A DNA stretch of 64,000 bases from contig NW_004452171.1 of the NCBI RefSeq assembly GCF_000321225.1, positions 247,419 through 311,418 on the forward strand, in the 5' to 3' direction. Position 1 is the stretch's first letter. Every line of letters starts with the position of its first letter. Of this stretch, positions 12,472 through 24,000 are shown piece by piece. Below the pieces are notes generated by a model, which did not search any database, was not told where the DNA came from, and was given only the letters and a program-made list of their open reading frames with translations. The position numbers and the translations under genes were made by a program. This stretch comes from Odobenus rosmarus divergens. Lineage: Eukaryota > Chordata > Mammalia > Carnivora > Odobenidae.

Positions 12472-14810
12472 ATTTGCAAAGAGAAGAGAATTTAGTTGAG
12501 GGTTAATTCTTTTGGACACTAATATAATATACTTAAGATATAATCTTTGACTTACATGGGGAGATACTGTTTGAATTCATTCCCTTCTGGAATCTCTAGT
12601 TTGAAGGAATTTTATTATTGAATCATAAGGTTGTCATTTAATCTTTTTTACAGTGTCCTGATATTCTCTGTTGGATTATATGGCTGGACAGAGTTCAAGA
12701 CAGAAATAAAGAAATAGAACAGGGTGTGAATTTTCAGCCTTGGGTAAAAATGTAGCCTGAGAGTCCATTTAATTAACATTCTATTCTGACCCATTTCAGA
12801 ACCTCCTGGGAACAAAATGTGGACCCCTCCCCCACTTGTGGGTCTAGCAGGAGATCCCAAAAGGGTGCAGCTAGTATTGCAGGAGTCCATGAAATTGAAC
12901 ATAAGTCTGTCCTGAAAATTGCTGCTCTCCTCACCTGAGGTGGTGACTGCTTCCCTGAATGATAATGTGTTGGACATCTGAGCACAATGGGTTAAGACCA
13001 CAGAAACCCAGAGGAATAATATGAGGGAATGGTTATTTCCAACTTCAGAAGTTTTCCTAGATATGAACACTTCTGACCCTTTGTCACCTTTAATCACTAT
13101 TCCAGCAGAAAAAATGAAATGATTTATCGGACCAGTAACTCTGAGAAGAATAAATTAGTTATACTGACTTCAGCTCCTCTTCTTCTCGTTCATTCTTTCT
13201 CTTTCCTTGCTCCCAGGACGCGAAGATACTCCATGCCCTAGGTCTGACCCTGGTGATCTTTGCCTCCCAAGTGCAGTCTGGCATGAACAGGGTGGTTATC
13301 TCTTTCACTCTGAGATTCACTTAGTAGTTCTGTTTGACTCAGATATGAGGCTACATCCTCTTACTTAAGCTTTATCATCAAGCCACGTGATAATTTGGAC
13401 TCCATCTGTCACTTCTTTGTAATATTTTCTCAATTTTCTCAGAACTTGGGTAGGGTAGAAGGGTGCTATGTATTAAGCTTGTCAAATTCTCAATCAACAT
13501 GAATCCCAATATGCAGATGAGAAGACTGAGTCTTCGTAAGAGGAACAGGTTAACCAAGTTCATATCCTTAACAAGGGTACATGCCAATATTCTGTAGCCT
13601 CAACTTTCACCACCTTGCTGATTTTTTGTTGTTTGTTCCCGGCTTGAATGCATACTTCATTTTCTGTGCATAACGAAATCAGTCCCTTTCTTTCAATTAA
13701 TTAGGCAATTATGTGGTAACAAACAGAATGGGTAGAAGTCTCAGACTTCTTTGCCTTTTTGAGGTAATGTTAACCCATAAAATAGAATGATAAAGGGAAA
13801 GGAGAAGAAAAAGAGAGAAGAACAGAAGAAAAGGTGTGGGGGAGAAAGAGCATCTGGGAGGGTGGTTTTAAGGCAAATATCTTTCCATGCTCCCAGCTCT
13901 CCATGGCAAGGAAATGATCATGAAAAAATGACAAGAATTTGTCCCTAAATAATTTCCATGGGGGAGGTGGGAAAATAAGGTACTTGGTTAAGTATTTACA
14001 TATGTTAGTAATTATTATTTTTGTATATTTATAAGCAATGATGCATGATACATGATATTTCTGGCAATGATAGACATTTTAAAGAGCATTTCTTTATGAT
14101 AGATGTTCACCTTCATGCATTGAATGAGCTGGGCAAAAGTGTTCAAACTCAATGCAAGATTGACCTAAATCAAAGAAAAGGAGACACATTTTCAGCCTCA
14201 TATTGCTGCTGGTGCCAGACACCTCATTAGAAGTCAATTAACTAGAAACCACCAAGAATTTGGAGTAAGGATTTTTCTTTATTCTCAACACAGAAGAATG
14301 ATTTAAGTAGTTGGAGAGAAGAGCCAATAACCATTTTTCCCCCAGTAAAATTAGTATAGTTGCTAAGTTTTCCTACTGCCTGAGGACTGGCAGGGAAGCC
14401 AGAATTATAGTCCCCATTCAGTGAGGGCTTGTAAACCTCCTTAAAAAGGAGGTTTCAAGAAAAAAGAAATAATATAATGGGATTGCCCTGTAAAATATCT
14501 GGTTCATCCTATGCATGCTTATTTTCTAAGGTTCTAGATCTCTCTGGTTTAATTGCATGGAGGTTGGGTTTTTAAGGAACATTTAGAGAGGGCAAGAAAG
14601 ATTCAGTGATGTTCTATTTTAAAATTTCTCAAGAGTTTTTCAATGTCCACAGCCAGCGAGTTTTGAAACAGTCCAAAGAAGCATAATAGAGAGTCCAAAC
14701 ATGTAACGATATCCACCCACTTCTTTTGCCTATAATGCATTTATTGAAAAAAAGAAAATTTAATCAAAAGCCCCTTACAGTTGTTTTGGTTAATGCATGA
14801 TAATCATATA
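12472..14810. other. Unannotated non-coding stretch
   Basis: It contains a purine-rich patch at 13796-13856 and open frames up to 149 codons on the minus strand (12648-13097) with no recognisable domain. No repeat family was identified. Confidence 0.45.
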
Positions 14811-14957
14811 TCTACTTGATGTATATATGATATAGATATATGAAAGTAAATATATAGATAGATACTAAAAACAAAGACACTAAAAGTAAAAAAAAAATCC
14901 TTGATAGATCTATAGATATATAGATAATCATTGATGGATAGATCAAGATAAGTATAC
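14811..14957. repeat. Degenerate TAGA/TATA-rich simple repeat
   Basis: Several short runs of gatagata, atagatatag and tatatgata lie around and within the loop of the inverted repeat described at 14871-14994. Confidence 0.7.
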
Positions 14958-14994
14958 ATCTATCAAGGATTGTCTTTATTTTCAGTGTCTTTGT
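14871..14994. repeat. Imperfect inverted repeat, about 37-39 bp arms
   Basis: The left arm 14871-14909 begins acaaagacact and ends atccttgatagat. The right arm 14958-14994 begins atctatcaaggat and ends agtgtctttgt. The two arms are reverse complements except for a few substitutions and a small length difference in the A-rich middle. The spacer is 48 bp. A single strand could fold into a long hairpin. Origin is unknown: a local inverted duplication or a decayed MITE are both possible. Confidence 0.85.
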
Positions 14995-15499
14995 CTCAGC
15001 TCTTAGAAAATGACCTATCTTCATATCTAGCAGATCTCTTTTGTACTAGAGAGTACTTCTAGCACTAATTATTTGTAATTTGAATTATTTGTGCTTCTCA
15101 CAGGGAAAATGTGATAAAATATATTTTAGTTGTGTTCACAGCTGCCTACTAGGAGAGCACAAGGTTTAAATTGTAAGATATTGCTGGCCCTGATGCCAGA
15201 AAGGGAACTCTCTGACAGCAAGAAGATTCTTGCCCTGTTGTCTTGTTTCTTGTTTTTATAGGGACACTGCACCACCAATGCTTGGAGGAGAACGAAGTTC
15301 CCTTGATAAACATAGACCTGTAGTCCCTTCCTTCATGCTTAATCCTGTTTAGAAAGAAAATATTCTTGCCTAATTACACCAGTGCTTTTGTAAAAGAAAA
15401 GTAGTCTTCCAGATAACTGGATTTGGCCAAAAGAGAGCAAGTAGCAGCATTGGAAATAACAAAGACATCTTAATTGCTAAATGTGTGGGTTCTAACAGC

Positions 15500-15712
15500 A
15501 CACTTACTGATTTCTAATCCCACACTCATCCTTACCTCTGCCAAGGGATCCTGGGTAAGTCATTTTAACCTGTCCATATTTCGTTTTCCCATTCAAAAAT
15601 ATCTTAATAGCAGTAATACTTACTTGTATGGTTGATAGGAGAATTAAATGAGAAACATGTACAAGGCATTCAAAAAGTGCCCCCAATAAAACGTGTTCAG
15701 TGTTACCTGTTT
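15500..15712 (-). mobile_element. MIR SINE fragment, antisense
   Basis: Plus-strand landmarks match the reverse complement of MIR in order: gggtaagtcattttaacc (15552-15569), tttcccattcaaaaat, a taatagcagtaatactt segment, aggagaattaaatgag, and acaaggcattcaaaaagtgc ... aataaaa. Diverged, as expected for MIR. Confidence 0.7.
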
Positions 15713-16960
15713 TTGCTAAAACATAAGCATTCATTTGCAAATATATACTATGAAGAAAATATGAGACTTTTTCAATATCATCTGGACTTTAAAACTCTGA
15801 ACATTTGAATGTATGGAAAAATCTTACTTCTCTGGATATTTTCAAAGAGGTAGAAAATGATTTGTTTTAGGCCAATTTGTATATCCTTCATTTATGCTGA
15901 GTAATATGTAATAGTTCCAAACTTCGTTCTTAGGCAAGCCTGGTTTTTGTCCTGGCACCTAGTGCTAATCAACCAGCTGATTGAAACACAAATGAAATCC
16001 CAGTCACAGAGATAAAATAGATTTTGAAACAGTATCCCATTGAGGAGCACATTATCATTCATCTATTCATTACAAAACAGAGTGCTTTATATTCCCTTCT
16101 TAACAAAAAAGACAAAGTACAATAACGTATTGTTCTCAGTTGTTGGTTTGTTGTTTTTTTAATGAATCAAGAAATATTTGTCAGGCTATCCTAGCAAAAG
16201 AAGAATAAACATCTAAATTTATCATAATATTTTGCAGGCTCAGGAAGACTGAAATATAAAATGGGATCACAATAAGAAAATGCATAAACATGTTGACTGT
16301 AGAAGTTAAGGAAACAAAAAGTCTGAGGGTTTTTTTGTTCTTTGGGGTTTTTTTTTTTGTGTTGTTGTTGTTTATTTTTTGAATGTCCACATTGCTATTG
16401 CAGATCCAGTTAGGTTATCAAGTGCATTAATTAACTCATTTCAAGTGCCTTGCACCATCTTATTGGTTGTCATTTTTAATTGTTTTGGCCCTATTTTTAT
16501 GTCAAGCATCCTGCTATACATTGGGTTTAATTTCCATAAGCTATAAGTAACCATGAACAATAAGAACTCAGGCTGAATCTCTCAGCCGCTTTTTCTTATG
16601 GTACCAATGGCTCCAATAATGACAATGAGTTTCTTCAAAAGATAGCATGAGGCTTTCATAGTGTGAGTCAGAGGAGTTCCAGGTGCTGATAGGAAGATCA
16701 TGTTACAGTGATTAATCAGGCGCCAAAGGATTTGACTTCTAAGAAAGGGTATTGTATGGGATATAGTGGGGAAGGAGCTTACAAAACTGGAGAGACAACC
16801 TTGTATTCCAGTGGACCTCATTTTTCTTCTCTGTAAAAAAACAGAGAATATTTCAAGTATTCTTTGAAGAGTTGGAATCCTGGAGATCTTAAAGTGTGCT
16901 TTAAAAGAATAAGAAATTTGCACACACACTAAGGCATGTGATAGGGTGGAAAAATACATA
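15713..16960. other. Unannotated stretch with a T/G-rich low-complexity patch
   Basis: At 16329-16380 there is a T-rich run with ttggggtttttt and gttgttgttgttt. The rest is unremarkable. The 125-codon minus frame at 16582-16959 has no domain. Confidence 0.45.
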
Positions 16961-17145
16961 GTGTTTAGAGCAAGACAAGCTTGAGTTCATGTCCAAGCCT
17001 ACCTTTTATTGGCTCAGTGACCTGTCTAGGCTCTTGCTCATCTGCAAAATGGAGACATGTTCAGGTTTGTTGCAGCGCTTAAAAGGTATATGAAGTTCCT
17101 AACTAAGTGCTAATACACATTAGCTACTTAATAAATACAAGTCTC
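16961..17145 (-). mobile_element. MIR SINE, antisense
   Basis: Ordered MIR landmarks in reverse complement: cttgagttcatgtcc, ttattggctcagtgacctg, ctcttgctcatctgcaaaat (17031-17050), ggagacatgttcagg, gttgcagcgcttaaaagg, and taagtgctaatacacattagc. The match covers most of the element. Confidence 0.75.
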
Positions 17146-18410
17146 CATCTTATTCTGCCATTATCATGTAAGGGAAACAAAAAAACTTTACAAATAAAAG
17201 ATTTGCTTAGTCATACACCCTTCTTATTGCTAGAGCTCTCAGAAATACCTGCACATTTTCCCTGACTTCAGAAAAGAGGTGAGGAAGAATTCTAAGGCTC
17301 AGAAAGAACTCTTGAGTGAGCAAGTATTTTAAAGAAATGAAAGATATATTGTGTCCTTGTAGTTAATAAAGAAGCAATTTTAAAAGCATCTATCTGTAAA
17401 ACATCTTCCAATTCATGCATACTGACTGGCATGGGGGAAGGTTACTCAGACTCAGTGTTATGCAGAGTTTGTAAATGCTTCTGCAAGTAGATGAGAGAGA
17501 TTTTAATTAGGATATTAAGTACTCACAAAAGAGTGGAAAAAAATAGGCGTTCACTGAACTTCTGTGGCTTCCATGATTTTAATTTGCTTTACATATTCTT
17601 TTTTTCCCCACAGATATTACAAAAGTCAGTTTCACCAGATTCCTTTAGCATGTTAAACTATTCAGAATTTAGAATTATTATACTTCAAGTAAATGAAGCT
17701 TTAGTGTATTGTGTTCATTATCAAGCTCTGTTTGCACATATCAAAATTGTCAATTGCAATTTTAAAACTGTACTTTTCTGTCATGACTTGTCTCTTTTTC
17801 TACTGCAGTGAGATGCTGTTTCTCACTTTAATTTAACTTATGCTGAAAAAGTCAGAAATAAAGCATTTGTTCCTGAAAAAAAATATGTATATCCATGACA
17901 GTTAAAGGAAACAAATGTGTCTACTTTGAAATTTAATTGTTATTTAGATATGAACAGTTGATCATGTCTTTTCTTCTCACAGGGATATCTTTACATTCTT
18001 CATTAGGATAAGAAATATTTTCATTTAAAGTGTAAGACAAAGCTTAAGTTCAGTAAATCTTTATTGCCACAAATTAATAAACTCTTAACTTGATAAAGAA
18101 TTCTAAAAATGCTCATTTATAAAAGGCAAGAATTTTCCTAAGTATGTTAATGGTTTCCTAAGCTGTTAATGAATGTTTGGTGAGGAAGAGTCTCCATGGT
18201 CTGCTAAATTTGGGAAATACTTAAGAAGATGAGTAAATGTATTTCAGGGGATTTATAAGAATCTTTAATCTGCTAACATATTGTGATAGAGAATCAGATA
18301 CAGTATGTATCTGTACTTCTTTGATCATGGAAGTGTATTTGAGCATTCTGTAGAGTTAGTGCTCTTTAGAACACACTTGGGAAAATACTGCTCTGGGCCT
18401 CTTAATTTAA
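17146..18410. other. Unannotated non-coding stretch
   Basis: A polypyrimidine tract ending ccccacag at about 17606-17614 looks like a splice acceptor, but no matching exon evidence exists. The phrase ttagaacacacttggg near 18366 may be the end of an old hAT MITE. Confidence 0.4.
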
Positions 18411-18426
18411 AAAATCATTCAACATA

Positions 18427-18607
18427 GGGGCGCTTGGGTGGCACAGGCTCTTGGTTTCGGCTCAGGTTGTAATCTCAGGGTTGTGGGATTGAGGCCCTAA
18501 TCGGGCTCCATGCTCAGCAGGGAGTCTGCTTGAGTTTCTCTCTCCTTCTCCCTCTGCTCCTCTCCCCAGCTCTCTCTGTCTCTCAAATGAATAAATAAAT
18601 CTTTTAA
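18427..18607 (+). mobile_element. Can-SINE, sense, with a deletion in the tRNA head
   Basis: The head ggggcgcttgggtggcacag runs directly into gctcttggtttcggctcag: the segment normally between the A-box and the anticodon-arm region (about 20 bp) is missing. The body is older type with a ctctcaaatgaataaataaat tail. Imperfect duplication aaaatcattcaacata / aagatcattcaaaata at 18411-18426 and 18608-18623. Confidence 0.93.
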
Positions 18608-18623
18608 AAGATCATTCAAAATA

Positions 18624-21600
18624 GTAACATCAGATCATAAGAGTCATTTGCATTAGACATTTCTCTAAGAAAAAGTCATGTTTCATTAAATCGGAACCAT
18701 CTGTGGACTTAGACGTAATTTTCCATGTTAAATGTAAAGAAAAACATAAATATAGGAATTGATGCAGAGAAAACATTTGGTAGACTCAACACTGACTCAC
18801 ATAAAAGCATTCAGCAATGAGGAAAGTACAAAATCATTATACTATAAAATATTTGTGTAAATATATAAAAAAATCATAATGGAAGCTCAGATCACCTGGG
18901 GAAAGTTTGAAGAGAAACAAGATACATGTGTAGTCTTCAAGGTACATCTCCCAAGGTGTTGTTTACAGTGAAGAGAAAGATAATAACGACTGTGGAGGAA
19001 CATAGCAGGTACCATCTTAACCAAGTAAGCCCCAATAATGCCACATTGATACCCTGTACCCTTGTTGTGATACACAGATAGAAGGCACGACGCCCTTTCT
19101 GTGGCAGTCTTGCCAAAAACACATACCCTCAATCTAAACATTAAAAAAAAAAAGTATCAGGCAAACCCAAACTGAGAAAATTTTACATAATAACTGGCTA
19201 GTCCTCACCGACCATGTCAAGATTCTGAAAAACAAGGAGGCTTGAGGATCTAGCTCTCACAGATTGCAGAAGACCAAGGAGCCATGATAATTAATGGTGA
19301 AGTGGGATTCTGGAGTGGATCCTGGAAAAGAAACAGGATATCTGTGGGAAAACCAATGAAATTTGAATAAGGTCTGTAATTCAGTGAATGATATTGTGTC
19401 AGTGTTAACTTCCTGGTGTTGATCACTGTGGTATTTACATTATCAATATTAGCGGAAGCTGGATGAAGGCTACCATGCCATTTTTGCAAACAGGAAGTTT
19501 TTAAAATAAATGAGATTTTTAAAGCATTTCTTGAATGATTTCCTGATTTCCTCCTGTGCTTTTGTACAGATAGACCCAACCTCAATTTGAATATATAATA
19601 TGAGATTGTAGACAGAGTTCAGGGCAGTAGTCAGTTCAGTTCTATGGCGCGGGTTTATTTTGTATTCTAATGTTCATAAAACATACTTTATTTATAAGCT
19701 CATAAAAGTATAAACAGTCAGATCATCCAAAAAGTTGTCTCTTCTACCTCACATTCACTTGAAAGTGTTTATATGTTAGAATAAATTTTGCTTTCACTGT
19801 TTTTATTTGTTATTGTTGTTTTGTTTTCTGTTGATTTGGATAGTTTTCTAGGAAAAACCTAGAGTATTCGTGGGGGAAACTTAATGGAACAGTTACTTCC
19901 AGCCGTTTTTAACACTGAGTCCTTTTTTTCCAAGTACAATGTCAGACAGAACTACAAGGTACAACTCAAAGGCTGAGCTGCTTTGTTTCCAGGAAGGCCA
20001 GAGAGCTAGAGTCCTACTTACTTGGCTTACCTCTTAGTCCGTGCAGGGAGTAAGCCTTAAGAAGCTTCTGCAAGTCATAGGGTTACGGCTAACAAGGTTT
20101 GAAAACCATTTATGCAGAAAGTTTTAGAACATGAAAATGGGTGGAGGGAGCTAAGGAGAGAATTGCTTGGCTCAGAGAGTCTTCATTTCCTTAATGGAAT
20201 AATAATATGTGCTTTATTCCCTTGGGGATGATGGGAATGAACAAATTTATGATTATAAAATATCCTGCAGTTTGAGAATATTTTGTTTTCAAAGTCTTAT
20301 TGGCAAATATAGTACGTAAAGTTGAATCAGTAGATTTACTTTATTTCTTCTCAAGATGTGTATTGGAAAATGAGATAAAAAGAATATAGGAAATGTGCAA
20401 ATGAGAAAATGGAGAGAGAGAAATTTTAAACTGGGACTCTATTTGCTCAAGCACAAAAATTCTTATGCTGCTTTTGGGGACAAAAATTAAGCTTGAAAAT
20501 CAAAAGCCAACTGTGTTAGCATATGTCGGGTATGGACAGGAAAATGGCAGAAGTTTGGATTGGGGTGGAAATGGAATTTGCATGTAAATTAGCTGAGATA
20601 TAAAAACAGACTTATATCCAAGGCAAACATTTAGAAAGGGTAAGGGGGAAGCTCATGAGGCATATCCAACCAGCGTAGCTCAACAGTTTTTAAGGAAAAT
20701 AAGGATTCGTTTCGAGCTTTCAAAATTACTTTCAGTCATGACGACAGCTACTTCCACGGTATAATCCATTGTAATTTAAATGCATTGAAATGATATATTA
20801 GATTTTGCTATCTTCATTTTGAAAGCGAAGAAGGAAAATATTTGGGAAAGAAAACCATCTTATTAAAAAGTAAGCACATAACCAGAATGGGAACAAGATG
20901 ACTAATGTGAGTGATGTGAGTAAGCATAATTAACTGGGATGGGAAAATATAGATAAGCTCAAGAAATAACTATTAAGCTTCAGAGCTTATTAATAAAAAA
21001 AATACCAGAGGGAGTCAAATGGACTGTGAGTTGATCAAAAGACCTAAGGAATTGAGAAATGCTTTGATGTCCTGAAGGGCATTCACTTCAGTTCAGTTCT
21101 GTAGGGATTTTCAATTAACTTCCTACAAGTTGAAGCTAGTTCTCTTGCTAAAGTAAGTGAAATTCCTTGAGAAATATTTTTTATACCTTTGCTTGTCAGA
21201 GGCCATTGTTTTTAGATATTGCATTATAGTTATTTGAATTGCATAGGTTAGTATTCTTTACCCAAAATAGCTTTAAAAATAAAGGGAAGCTCTACTCACA
21301 CCTGAAAAATCTAAAGATAGAGTTGCTTTCAACACTGATTTGATCCAAAATTTCCCAGGACTTGCAAATCCATTTTGCTGCCCTGCCTTTGAAGTTTGGT
21401 TTTTCCTCTAGCAAGATCCCTGCTAACAGCAATGGAACCATCTACATGCTTCCTTGTTTAATTTGACAGGAGAAGAGAGAGTGCTTTCATTCCAAGGACA
21501 TGACAAAGTATCCAACTGCATGGAGGAAAATAAATGCAGTGTATTTCTTTTTAAAATTAGCCTGTTTTCCCAGATAGTGTAAAGATACAACCTTCCATTA

Positions 21601-21660
21601 TTTATGGTACAGTGAAGAAGACTCAGGCATTTAACCAGTGGGAACAAGTCTATTCCTACT
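18624..21660. other. Unannotated non-coding stretch
   Basis: About 3 kb of AT-rich sequence with no repeat family I can name and no gene. An A-run is at 19141-19153. The frame at 19250-19585 (111 codons, minus) has no domain. Confidence 0.45.
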
Positions 21661-21676
21661 GACAAAAGAAAAAGAA

Positions 21677-21725
<49 letters not shown>

Positions 21726-21748
21726 AAAAAGAAAGAAGGAAGGAAGGA

Positions 21749-21783
<35 letters not shown>

Positions 21784-21843
21784 NNNNNNNNNNNNNNNNN
21801 NNNNNNNNNNNNNNNNNNNNNNNNNNNNNNNNNAAGAAAGAAA

Positions 21844-21903
<60 letters not shown>

Positions 21904-21928
21904 AAAGAAAGAAGGAAAGAAAGAAAAG
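21661..21928 (+). repeat. (AAAG)n / (AAGG)n microsatellite interrupted by an assembly gap
   Basis: Long aaag arrays flank a run of exactly 50 N. Variant aagg units occur near 21736-21748 and 21912-21916. Phase breaks (aaaaaag, aaaaag) suggest a compound or partly mis-assembled array. The true length is unknown because the gap lies inside the repeat. Phenylalanine/leucine/serine-rich translations across it are artefacts. Confidence 0.97.
21784..21833. other. Assembly gap (50 N)
   Basis: Fifty consecutive unresolved bases inside an AAAG array. The round number suggests a placeholder, so the length should not be read as real. Confidence 0.99.
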
Positions 21929-22429
21929 TTTCCACACAGTGCAGGATAGATTAGGACATGCATATTCAAGACTAGGAGGCTAACATCTCAAGAATTTTCA
22001 AAATTGTTGAGGGTGATCCAGTTTTGCTGATTCACTTGAGAATATGCTATATCAGAAGATCTCAGTAATGCATGGCACTAAAGTTTTGAATAATGGATGG
22101 AATACCAGGAGACAGTAAGCTCAATGCTATTTTCCCTTAAATTCTGTATTATTTGATACGTAAGGTATTCTGTGCAATATATATGTATATTGTGAAACAA
22201 AATAATACAGTGAACACTTGCAAATCCACCAGTCAATTTAATAACCAGAACATTACCAATAGTATTAATACCATTGGACTTCTCCCTGCCTGATCCAATT
22301 TCCCCACCTCCTTCCCAATATTCTTAAACTATGGCTTTTCTCTCTTATACATGTACACACATACACACACACATATCTGCAGTAGAATGAACAATAAACA
22401 ATCTACAACCGCACACACACTATTTTTGA
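21929..22429. other. Mostly unannotated; possible old antisense L1 remnant
   Basis: At 22200-22330 the phrases acttgcaaatccaccagtc, ataaccagaacattaccaa and tccccacctccttcccaat are reminiscent of antisense 3' regions of ancient L1. The short CA-rich patch 22355-22374 is a minor simple repeat. Assignment is tentative. Confidence 0.35.
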
Positions 22430-22945
22430 ATTTCATAACCAAAATGCTTAGCAAAGTAAAACAAACCAGAAATAAAAGTATGCATACTGTGCAATTCCTT
22501 TTAAAAAATTATTTATTTATTTGAGAGAGAGAGAGAGCACAAGTGGGTGGAGGGACAGAGGGAGAGGGAGAAGCAGACTCCCTGCTGAGCAGGGACCCTG
22601 ATGTGGATCTCAATCACAGGACCCTGGGATCATGACCTGAGCTGAATGCAGATGCTTAACCGACTGAGCCACCCAGGCGCCCCATGTGCAATTCCATTTA
22701 AAGAACCAAATAATAAAAAGGAGCAAAACTAATCGGTGCTGTTAGAAGTCAGGACCTTAGTTGGATGGGGGATATGGAATTGAAAGAGAGCAGGTGAGGA
22801 GAGTTTAGGATACTGATACCCTTCTGTTCCTTGGATGTTGTATGTGTGATGTGCGTGTTTAGTTGTAAAAACTTATCAGGTTGTAACCTTATGATAAATG
22901 TACTTTATTGTATGTATGCTATTCTTAATAAAAAGCTCCAAAAGT
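22430..22945 (+). mobile_element. Ancient L1 3'-end fragment, sense, split by a Can-SINE
   Basis: Before the SINE, 22430-22502 resembles the L1 stretch leading to gattccatttatatg. After it, 22685-22945 continues: attccatttaaagaac, gaagtcaggacctta, then ttaagttgtaaaaacttatcagg-like sequence, atgataaatgtactttattg and a terminal aataaaaag. This is the 3' untranslated part of an old (L1M-type) LINE. The match is diverged. Confidence 0.6.
22503..22684 (-). mobile_element. Can-SINE, antisense, inserted in an old L1
   Basis: On plus: tail complement ttatttatttatttgagag, GA tract, ctccctgctgagcaggg, and head complement gccacccaggcgcccc. Duplication tgtgcaattcctttt / tgtgcaattccattt at 22488-22502 and 22685-22699 (one mismatch). 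Confidence 0.95.
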
Positions 22946-22994
22946 AAAATGGAATAAAAATTTCAGAGAATGACCTAAAAAGTAGAACACTGAA

Positions 22995-23018
22995 AACAAA
23001 AAACAAAAAAACAAAAAC
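22995..23018. repeat. A-rich simple repeat (CAAAAA)n
   Basis: A short run of aaaaacaaaaaa units follows the old L1 3' end and may be derived from its poly-A tail. Confidence 0.7.
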
Positions 23019-23049
23019 AGGCTAAGAAATGGCATTGTGATAGAGAAAA

Positions 23050-24000
23050 TAAGATATTAGAGGAAAGTAACAGAATGTCAGTATGCCTAACATAAATATA
23101 AAATCTTAAAGATTAAAGCAAACGTGTAGATTACATACACAAGACTGAAAGAATAATAACTTTGGACCTTTCAACAGTAATATCAATGTTTTTAGAAGAC
23201 AAAGGATAAATGCCTTGAAAATTATGAGGGGGAATAATGTCCATCCCAGAATTCTATATCCAACTGAACTTACCGTCGTCTGGGTAAAATAAAGTGTTCA
23301 AACATGCAAACTCTCAAGAACGGTGCTGGGGTGTACAGTTTATTTTTAGAACATTGCTAGAAAATATGCTCTGCTGAAACAAAGAAAAAAATCAAGGAAA
23401 ATGAAGAAAATGGGAACCAGGAAACAGGAGATCGTAGTCGGGAGTGAGGCAAAGGGAATCCCAGGATGAAGACCAGACAAGACTGGGGTGGCAGATCTGG
23501 ATGACAACGAAACCAAATTGCATGAGGAGGACAAGAGGGCTCCAGATGGAGGTCTTTGGGGAAAATAATTAACCAGATGTGTTCTCTGCCAGGATATAAA
23601 AATGATTTTCAGAATTGTTGAAAGAGATGTAAGCACTTAATGAGAAAATCAATGAAATACATACTTTATTACCTCCAAGAAAAAGACAATGTGCAATAAA
23701 TGACAGATGACTATAATATAAGAGGCTCCATAGTGGATAATTTTTATGTAATTGAAATAACAGAAACACTGCATGGTTTTAAGGAGATAGACTTGTTGGG
23801 AAAGATGGCTAAGACCTCATGTATGAGGGATGCAGCATATACTTATATTTGTTCAGGATATTTCAAAGCAGATGACAAAGGGATAATTAAACTGTGGAAA
23901 TGGTTGCCTGGGGACCAGTTTTGGGGTTGGGGTCAGGGAGGGGACCACTAGCTTTTACTAGGTACCTATTAACAATATTTCAATTTTAAGCACAAGCAAG
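23050..24000 (+). mobile_element. Probable ancient LINE fragment (L1/HAL1-like), sense
   Basis: The stretch 23159-23330 carries the phrases ttggacctttcaacagtaa, ccagaattctatatccaac and gggtaaaataaagtgttc in the order found in the ORF1-adjacent region of HAL1 and old L1 elements. Later parts (23860-24000) with gatgacaaagggataatta are more doubtful. No coding capacity is left. Confidence 0.45.

Noticed and set aside
12648..13097. 149-codon minus-strand open frame
   Set aside because: No recognisable domain; an overlapping second frame is equally open; no supporting signals.
17597..17811. Splice-acceptor-like tract followed by an open frame
   Set aside because: A polypyrimidine tract plus CAG is common in AT-rich DNA. 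No donor site, homologous exon or reading-frame support was seen.
21423..21969. Several open frames of 90-170 codons crossing the AAAG array
   Set aside because: They translate the microsatellite and the N gap; the FLSF and KERK repeats are artefacts.
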